Assembly: GCA_017354575.1 (NCBI GenBank)
Contig: JAFMQP010000022.1
Location: forward strand, 1 to 18,859
DNA: 18,859 nt
Source: Acidothermales bacterium
GTDB taxonomy: Bacteria > Actinomycetota > Actinomycetes > Streptosporangiales > WHST01
Reading direction: 5' to 3'
The notes beneath the pieces are model-generated. The model did no database searches. It saw only the letters and a list, made by a program, of their open reading frames with translations, and had not been told where the DNA came from. Made by a program: the position numbers and the translations under genes. Of the stretch, positions 14,531 to 18,859 are shown in pieces (position 1 is the first letter of the stretch; every line of letters begins with the position of its first letter).

Positions 14531-15985
14531 GTGACACGCACAGAAGCCCGGGACACCGAGCGCCGTAGCGGCCTGGACCGGTTCTTCCACATCTCCGCCC
14601 GCGGCTCCACCGTCGGCCGGGAGGTGCGCGGCGGCCTCGTCACGTTCGTGACGATGGCGTACATCGTCGTGCTGAACCCGATCATACTCGGCGGCCCGGA
14701 CACGAACGGTACCCTGCTCGGTCAGGGCCGGGTCGCGGCCGCCACCGCCCTCGTCGCCGGCGTGATGACCCTCCTCATGGGCGTCGTCGGCCGGTTCCCG
14801 CTCGCGCTCGCCGCCGGCCTCGGCCTGAACGGGTTCATCGCCGGGCTGGTCGGCGCCAAGGTGGTCACCTGGCCGGAGGCGATGGGCCTGGTCGTCATCG
14901 AGGGCCTGGTCATCACGCTGCTCGTGCTCACCGGTTTCCGCACCGCCGTGTTCAACGCGATCCCGCTGCCGCTGAAGACGGCGATCAGCGTCGGCATCGG
15001 CATGTTCATCGCGTTCATCGGGCTGGTGGACGGCGGCTTCGTGCGCAAGCAGTCGAACGCGTTCAGCACGGTGCCGGTCGAGCTCGGCGTCGGCGGGACG
15101 CTGCAGGGCTGGCCGATCGTCGTCTTCGTCGTCGGCGTGCTGCTGACCGCGGTGCTGCTCGGCATGCGCGTCCGCGGCGCGATCCTCATCAGCATCGTCG
15201 CCTGTACGGTGCTCGCGGCGATCCTGGAGGCGATCTTCCACATCGGCGTCGTCGGGCCGAAGAACCCGGCCGGCTGGGGCAACTCCGTCCCCGCGCTGCC
15301 GAGCCACCTGTTCACGCCGCCCGACCTCGGCCTCGTCGGGCGGTTCAGCCTCGGCGGCGCGTTCGCCCACGCCGGCGTGCTCGCCGCCCTGGTGATCGTG
15401 TTCTCGCTGATCCTGTCCGACTTCTTCGACATGATGGGCACCATCGTCGGCGTCAACGCCCAGGCGGGGCTCGTCGACGAGCGCGGCCGGCTGCCCGGCA
15501 TCGGCAGGGCGCTGTTCGTGGACGCCCTCGCCGCCGTCGCGGGCGGCGGCGCCTCGGTGTCGTCGAACACCGCGTTCGTCGAGTCGGCGTCCGGTGTGGG
15601 CGAGGGCGCGCGCACCGGATTCGCGAGCATCGTCACCGGCGTGCTGCTCCTGCTCTCCATGTTCTTCGCACCGCTCGTCGCCGCGGTGCCCTCGCAGGCC
15701 GCGTCGCCCGCGCTGGTGGTCGTCGGCTTCCTGATGATGACCAGGATCACGACGATCGACTGGAAGGACTACGGCGCCGCCATCCCCGCGTTCCTCACCA
15801 TCGCGCTCATGCCGTTCACCTACTCGATCACCAACGGCATCGGCGCCGGCTTCATCAGCTACGTCGTCATCAAGGTCACGCAGCGCAGGGCACGCGAGAT
15901 CCACCCGCTGCTCTGGGTCGTCACGGCGTGCTTCGTCGTCTACTTCGCCATTCATCCCATCGAGAAACTGCTCGGCGTGGCATAG
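14531..15985 (+). CDS. NCS2 (AzgA-type) purine/nucleobase permease
   Basis: This 484-residue integral membrane protein takes up nucleobases by proton symport. It matches the AzgA/PbuG branch (adenine, guanine, hypoxanthine) of the NCS2 family. It opens with the typical LDRFFHISARGSTVGREVRGGLVTFVTMAYIVVLNP and then AAGLGLNGFIAG. Conserved substrate-site helices follow: LSDFFDMMGTIVGV and the TM10 half-helix SSNTAFVESASGVGEGARTG. The helix count is consistent with 12-14. GTG 14531 is chosen as the first in-frame start after the divergent promoter gap. CAGTCT six bases upstream is a weak -10 candidate. Purine is more likely than uracil as substrate on the overall pattern. It would complement the nucleoside enzymes elsewhere in the window. 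Confidence 0.9.
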   Translation: MTRTEARDTERRSGLDRFFHISARGSTVGREVRGGLVTFVTMAYIVVLNPIILGGPDTNGTLLGQGRVAAATALVAGVMTLLMGVVGRFPLALAAGLGLNGFIAGLVGAKVVTWPEAMGLVVIEGLVITLLVLTGFRTAVFNAIPLPLKTAISVGIGMFIAFIGLVDGGFVRKQSNAFSTVPVELGVGGTLQGWPIVVFVVGVLLTAVLLGMRVRGAILISIVACTVLAAILEAIFHIGVVGPKNPAGWGNSVPALPSHLFTPPDLGLVGRFSLGGAFAHAGVLAALVIVFSLILSDFFDMMGTIVGVNAQAGLVDERGRLPGIGRALFVDALAAVAGGGASVSSNTAFVESASGVGEGARTGFASIVTGVLLLLSMFFAPLVAAVPSQAASPALVVVGFLMMTRITTIDWKDYGAAIPAFLTIALMPFTYSITNGIGAGFISYVVIKVTQRRAREIHPLLWVVTACFVVYFAIHPIEKLLGVA

Positions 15986-15996
15986 ACCAGACCTGC

Positions 15997-16009
15997 CTCG
16001 CGTCGCGAG
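15997..16009 (+). terminator. Weak hairpin after the permease gene
   Basis: CTCGC and GCGAG with a three-base loop form a short GC stem 12 bases after the permease stop. There is no T tract, so terminator function is only a possibility. Confidence 0.2.
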
Positions 16010-16036
16010 AGGTAACGACCGTACGGCCTTTCGTCC

Positions 16037-16065
16037 TTTACGTTAGCCTTGCTAACGAGTATGAT
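16037..16065 (+). promoter_or_regulatory. Promoter of the MarR/MFS operon with embedded operator
   Basis: TTTACG (16037-16042) and TATGAT (16060-16065) are spaced by 17 bases, and TATGAT is the best -10 in the window. The perfect palindrome CGTTAGC, CTT, GCTAACG (16041-16057) fills the spacer, so a bound dimer would exclude RNA polymerase. ATG 16074 follows the -10 by eight bases, so the transcript should be leaderless. Autoregulation by the MarR protein is the natural inference. Confidence 0.65.
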
Positions 16066-16073
16066 CGTCAGGT

Positions 16074-16538
16074 ATGGGGGTAGACGGTCCTGTGGAAGCT
16101 CCGATAGCGGTCCGCACTGCCGCAGAGCTGTCGAGCACCCTCCGGCTGGCCGTGATGCGACTGTCCCGCCGACTGCGGTCGCAGCGTTCCGAAGAGCTGG
16201 AGTCGTTGCCCGCGCCCCAGGTCGGCGCGCTCGCGACGTTGGTACGCCACGGCACGCTCGCGCTGCACGAGCTCGCGCAGTACGAGGGCGTGCGCCCGCC
16301 GTCGATGAACCGGATCGTCGGGCAGCTGGAGGAACGCGGCCTGGTCGAGCGCATGGCGCACCCGACCGACCGCCGGCAGGTGCTGTTCGCCCCCACACGT
16401 GAGGGCCGCGCCCTCATCAAGGAAGACCGCAGACGACGTGACGCGTGGCTGGCTCAGCGACTCCGCGAGCTGACGCCGCGCGAACGCGAGACACTCCGTG
16501 CCGCCGCACCCGTATTGGAGAAGCTGACCAACCTATGA
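16074..16538 (+). CDS. MarR-family transcriptional regulator
   Basis: This 154-residue MarR-type winged-helix protein has a helix-turn-helix (LALHELAQYEGVRPPSMNRIVGQLEERGLV) and a beta wing (ERMAHPTDRRQVLFAPTREGRALI). A C-terminal dimerisation helix follows (LRELTPRERETLRAAAPVLEKL). Its stop overlaps the ATG of the following DHA3 transporter as ATGA (16535-16538), so the two are translated together and it almost certainly controls that pump. The 17-bp palindrome within its own promoter is the likely binding site. ATG 16074 begins MGVDGPVEAPI. Initiation at the leaderless 5' end fits the -10 eight bases away. Confidence 0.92.
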   Translation: MGVDGPVEAPIAVRTAAELSSTLRLAVMRLSRRLRSQRSEELESLPAPQVGALATLVRHGTLALHELAQYEGVRPPSMNRIVGQLEERGLVERMAHPTDRRQVLFAPTREGRALIKEDRRRRDAWLAQRLRELTPRERETLRAAAPVLEKLTNL

Positions 16539-17881
16539 CGAGCACAACAGGTACGTTCCGGTCGTTGCGCATCCGGAACTACCGGCTCTACTGGTTCGGC
16601 GGCGCCGTCTCCAACATCGGCACCTGGATGCAGCGCATCGCGCAGGACTGGCTGGTGCTGCATCTGTCCCACAACAGCGGCTTCGCGCTCGGCGTCACCA
16701 CCGGCCTGCAGTTCCTGCCGATGCTGCTTTTCGGGCTGTGGGGCGGCGTCCTGGCCGACCGGTACGACAAGCGCAAGCTGCTCCAGCTGACCCAGCTCTC
16801 GTTCGCCGCGGTGGGGGCAATGCTGGCGGTGCTCGACCTCGGCGGCGTCGTCCAGGTGTGGCACGTGTACCTGCTCGCGCTGCTGCTCGGTGTCGTCACC
16901 GCCGTCGACAACCCCGCGCGGCAGTCGTTCGTCGTGGAGATGGTCGGCTCGCGGGACGTCAGCAACGCCGTGGCACTCAACAGCGCGTCGTTCAACACCG
17001 CGAGGATCGTCGGTCCCGCCGTCGCGGGCCTGCTGATCAACCTGATCGGCACCGGCCCCGTGTTCGTCGTGAACGCCGTGTCGTACGCCGCGGTGCTCGT
17101 CGGGCTGCGGCTGATGCGGGCGGACGAGCTGCGGCAGCCCGACCGCGCGCAGCGCGCCCGGGGCCAGCTGCGCGAGGGGCTGCGGTACGTCAAGGACCGC
17201 CCGGACCTGCTGCTGCCGATGATCATCGTCGGCTTCGTCGGCACGTTCGGCCTGAACTTCCAGATCACCATGGCGCTGATGGCCAAGGAGGTCTTCCACC
17301 GCGGTGCCGGCTCGTTCGGCCTGCTCGCCACCGCGATGGCGGTCGGCTCGCTCACCGGCGCGCTGCTCGCCGCGCGCCGGTCGCGGCCACGGGCGAGGCT
17401 GTTCGTCGAGGCGGCGGTGGCGTTCGGCGTGCTGGAGATCGTGTCCGGCCTGCTGCCGACGTACGAGACGTTCATGGCGGTGCTGGTGCCGATCGGCGTG
17501 TTCTCGATCAGCATGGCGACGACGGCGAACGCGTACGTGCAGATCTCCAGCTCGCCGTCCATGCGCGGCCGGGTGATGGCGTTGTACGCGTTGGTGTTCA
17601 TGGGCGGTACGCCGATCGGCGCACCGATCGTGGGCTGGGCGGCAGGCCAGTTCGGCGCGCAGTGGAGCCTGGTCATCGGCGGCGCCGTCTCGCTGCTCGC
17701 GACGGTGGTCGCCACCGCGCTGCTGAGCCGGCGGCAGGGCCTCCGGCTGCAGCCGAGGGTCCGCCCGCTGCCGCACTGGGACGTCTCGTTCCCCGAGACG
17801 CCTACGGGAGCCGAGCGGCACGAGCGGATGGACCCCGAGGTCGCGGACGTCCGCCGCGCCAAGGAGCCGGTCTCCGGCTAG
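16535..17881 (+). CDS. DHA3-family (12-TM) MFS exporter
   Basis: This 448-residue transporter resembles the EntS-like DHA3 exporters. It opens with FRSLRIRNYRLYWFGGAVSNIGTWMQRIAQDWLVL, the standard N-terminus of this group. The inter-helix motif GGVLADRYDKRK lies at about 70-81. TM4-5 carries NPARQSFVVEMVG and NAVALNSASFNTARIVGPAVAGLL. Length and hydropathy fit 12 helices, with a hydrophilic tail of about 50 residues (DVSFPETPTG...). Substrates in this family include siderophores, macrolides and other metabolites; none can be assigned here. The start is fixed by the ATGA overlap with the MarR gene, implying a two-gene operon. The transcript would run into the long palindrome starting 38 bases after the stop. 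Confidence 0.92.
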   Translation: MTSTTGTFRSLRIRNYRLYWFGGAVSNIGTWMQRIAQDWLVLHLSHNSGFALGVTTGLQFLPMLLFGLWGGVLADRYDKRKLLQLTQLSFAAVGAMLAVLDLGGVVQVWHVYLLALLLGVVTAVDNPARQSFVVEMVGSRDVSNAVALNSASFNTARIVGPAVAGLLINLIGTGPVFVVNAVSYAAVLVGLRLMRADELRQPDRAQRARGQLREGLRYVKDRPDLLLPMIIVGFVGTFGLNFQITMALMAKEVFHRGAGSFGLLATAMAVGSLTGALLAARRSRPRARLFVEAAVAFGVLEIVSGLLPTYETFMAVLVPIGVFSISMATTANAYVQISSSPSMRGRVMALYALVFMGGTPIGAPIVGWAAGQFGAQWSLVIGGAVSLLATVVATALLSRRQGLRLQPRVRPLPHWDVSFPETPTGAERHERMDPEVADVRRAKEPVSG

Positions 17882-17918
17882 CGTCGGCGTCCCCGTCCTC
17901 CCGTCCGCGGGCCCTACT

Positions 17919-18050
17919 CGAAATGATCATGTTATGTAGGCCATTTACGTGATCACATCGCGAACCGGACCTTCACACGTTCTGCCCACCATGTGAAGGT
18001 GGTGCTCGCCGTGTGATCACGGGAATCACCTACATAACATGATCATTTCG
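17919..18050. repeat. 132-bp long palindrome in one register (element B)
   Basis: Outer arms of 22 bases (17919-17940 and 18029-18050) are perfectly complementary. Inward, in the same register with no bulges, CGTGATCACA (17948-17957) pairs with TGTGATCACG (18012-18021), and ACCTTCACA (17969-17977) pairs with TGTGAAGGT (17992-18000). Short additional matches lie between. All pairs share the centre at 17984.5. The element is A/T-rich in its outer arms and occupies most of the 216-base gap between the MFS and thpR genes. It contains four TGATCA sites. It shares modules with 7232-7295. It encodes no credible protein. Confidence 0.9.
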
Positions 18051-18097
18051 GGCCAGGCCGGCGGTGACCGCCGGGAGGTCGCCGAGGAGGCGGGCGG

Positions 18098-18676
18098 ATG
18101 AGGCTGTTCGCGGCCGTCGTGCCGCCGCCGGACGTGCTCGCCGAGCTGGTCGACGCCACCGTGCCGCTGCGGACGGAGCTGTCCGGCTCGCGCCGGGCCG
18201 ACGCGGTGCCGATGCACGTCCGCTGGGCCGACGCGGCGCGGATGCACCTCACCCTCGCGTTCTACGGCGAGGTCGCCGACGCGGTCGTGCCGCGGCTCAC
18301 CGAGCGGCTCACCCGGGTCGCCGGCCGCGGGACGGCGATGGACCTCCGCTTCGCCGGCGGCGGGGCGTTCCCGAACGCGCGCCGGGCCCGCGCGCGGTGG
18401 GTCGGCGTCGAGGGCGACCGTGACCCGCTGCGCCGGCTCGCCGCCTCGGCCGTCGCGGCCGGCCGCCGGCTGCGGCTGGGTGGCCAGGACCGCGCCTACC
18501 GCCCGCACCTGACCCTCGCGCGACTGCGCGAGCCCGCGGACGTCCGCGCCCACGTCGACAAGCTCGCGGCGTACCGGGGCCGCTCCTGGCGGGCGACCGA
18601 GCTGGTGCTCGTCCGCAGCCACCTCGGTCCCGCGCCGAAACACGAGACCCTAGCGTCCTGGCCGCTCGGCCGCTGA
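18098..18676 (+). CDS. thpR: RNA 2',3'-cyclic phosphodiesterase (2H family)
   Basis: This 192-residue 2H-phosphoesterase has both signature HxTx motifs: H50-L-T-L (ARMHLTLAFYGEV) and H137-L-T-L (YRPHLTLARLR). These act as the acid-base pair on 2',3'-cyclic phosphate or 2'-5' RNA ends. It opens with the family's MRLFAAVVPPPDVLAEL, and its length is normal for ThpR/LigT. The physiological substrate of bacterial ThpR is unsettled. ATG 18098 has a strong GAGGAGG at 18084-18090, seven bases upstream. Any promoter must lie in the 47 bases after the palindrome or inside it, so the palindrome may affect its expression. Confidence 0.92.
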   Translation: MRLFAAVVPPPDVLAELVDATVPLRTELSGSRRADAVPMHVRWADAARMHLTLAFYGEVADAVVPRLTERLTRVAGRGTAMDLRFAGGGAFPNARRARARWVGVEGDRDPLRRLAASAVAAGRRLRLGGQDRAYRPHLTLARLREPADVRAHVDKLAAYRGRSWRATELVLVRSHLGPAPKHETLASWPLGR

Positions 18677-18691
18677 CCTGGACGCCTGCCC

Positions 18692-18706
18692 GCCCCGCAG
18701 CGGGGC
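18692..18706 (+). terminator. GC hairpin after thpR
   Basis: GCCCC and GGGGC enclose GCAGC 16 bases after the thpR stop. It may be a U-less intrinsic terminator common in GC-rich actinomycetes. No T tract follows. Confidence 0.35.
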
Positions 18707-18747
18707 CTGCGATCATTGCGCCGGCGCCGATTCGAGAGGCGGGGCGG

Positions 18748-18859
18748 GTGGCAGGGCGAGAGCAGAGCGGATTCGACGGCTCCCGGCTGCTCCTCGTGCA
18801 CCATTCGCCCGGATGGACCCGGTGGTTCGGTCTCATCGCGGTGCTCGGCCTGCTGATCT
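18748..18859 (+). CDS. N-terminal fragment of a membrane protein (runs off window)
   Basis: An ORF from GTG 18748 stays open to the right edge (37 full codons). It begins MAGREQSGFDGSRLLLVHHS and reaches a hydrophobic stretch (WFGLIAVLGLLI) typical of a first transmembrane helix. A purine-rich AGAGGCGGGGCGG region just upstream can serve as ribosome-binding site. It follows a hairpin after thpR and is probably a new transcription unit. The family cannot be recognised from so short a piece. Confidence 0.5.
   Translation, partial: MAGREQSGFDGSRLLLVHHSPGWTRWFGLIAVLGLLI

Noticed and set aside
16041..16057. DtxR/IdeR iron box
   Set aside because: TTAGCCTTGCTAA superficially resembles the iron-box half-sites, but the 19-bp consensus is not met and the adjacent MarR gene is a simpler explanation.
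17919..18050. tRNA, riboswitch or CRP-type operator in the long palindrome
   Set aside because: No tRNA consensus or aptamer core is seen. The CRP pattern TGTGA, six bases, TCACA is not matched, since TGTGATCACG has different spacing. The neighbouring genes do not suggest a riboswitch ligand.
1..18859. Mobile element, prophage or CRISPR island
   Set aside because: No transposase, integrase, phage gene or spaced direct-repeat array is found, and codon use is uniform. Only the palindromic elements are candidates for mobility.

Overview
This is a gene-dense, very GC-rich chromosomal window (by eye above 70% G+C, strong G/C bias at third codon positions, many GTG starts). It fits an actinomycete (Actinomycetota). 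The pairing of a DUF3027 protein with a large sacsin/Hsp90-like ATPase, the DUF2530 protein, and recurrent leaderless-type promoters agree with that. I cannot fix the genus. I see no insertion sequence, prophage, CRISPR array, rRNA or tRNA. The long antisense ORFs are high-GC shadows.

Layout, left to right. (1) 1-2807: an ADP-ribosylglycohydrolase-family gene open at the left edge, a nitrilase-superfamily hydrolase overlapping it by one base, and a metallo-beta-lactamase-fold hydrolase with its own promoter. (2) 2843-4312: a candidate leaderless mini-ORF coupled to an unrecognised 300-residue protein that carries an internal duplication. A convergent gene follows for a small two-helix membrane protein with a highly charged N-terminus. 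(3) 4409-6269: a HAD phosphatase fused to a LarE-type PP-loop sulfur transferase, then a cold-shock-domain protein. (4) 6274-8227: pseudouridine-5'-phosphate glycosidase (psuG) and a PfkB kinase (probable psuK), separated by a compound palindrome. (5) 8281-10309: a MarR regulator and a DHA2 drug-efflux-type MFS transporter, whose upstream regions share a 22-bp imperfect palindrome. (6) 10348-14211: DUF3027 protein and a 1010-residue GHKL ATPase. (7) 14224-15985: DUF2530 membrane protein, divergent from an AzgA/NCS2-type nucleobase permease. (8) 16074-17881: a second MarR/MFS pair (DHA3 type) with a 17-bp palindrome inside its promoter and a 4-base gene overlap. (9) 17919-18050: a 132-bp palindrome with one uninterrupted register. 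(10) 18098-18859: RNA 2',3'-cyclic phosphodiesterase (ThpR/LigT) and the first 37 codons of a membrane protein.

Functional themes are nucleoside and nucleobase handling (ADP-ribosylglycohydrolase, PsuG/PfkB, NCS2 permease, perhaps the amidase) and two locally regulated efflux pumps. No single pathway links the whole window.

The most novel-looking signals are non-coding. The two intergenic palindromic elements (7232-7295 and 17919-18050) share sequence modules: TGATCATGTTA, ACGTGATCA, and a CCT(T)CACACG hairpin with a 10-base loop. They look like members of one dispersed family. The HAD-LarE fusion is the most notable protein architecture.
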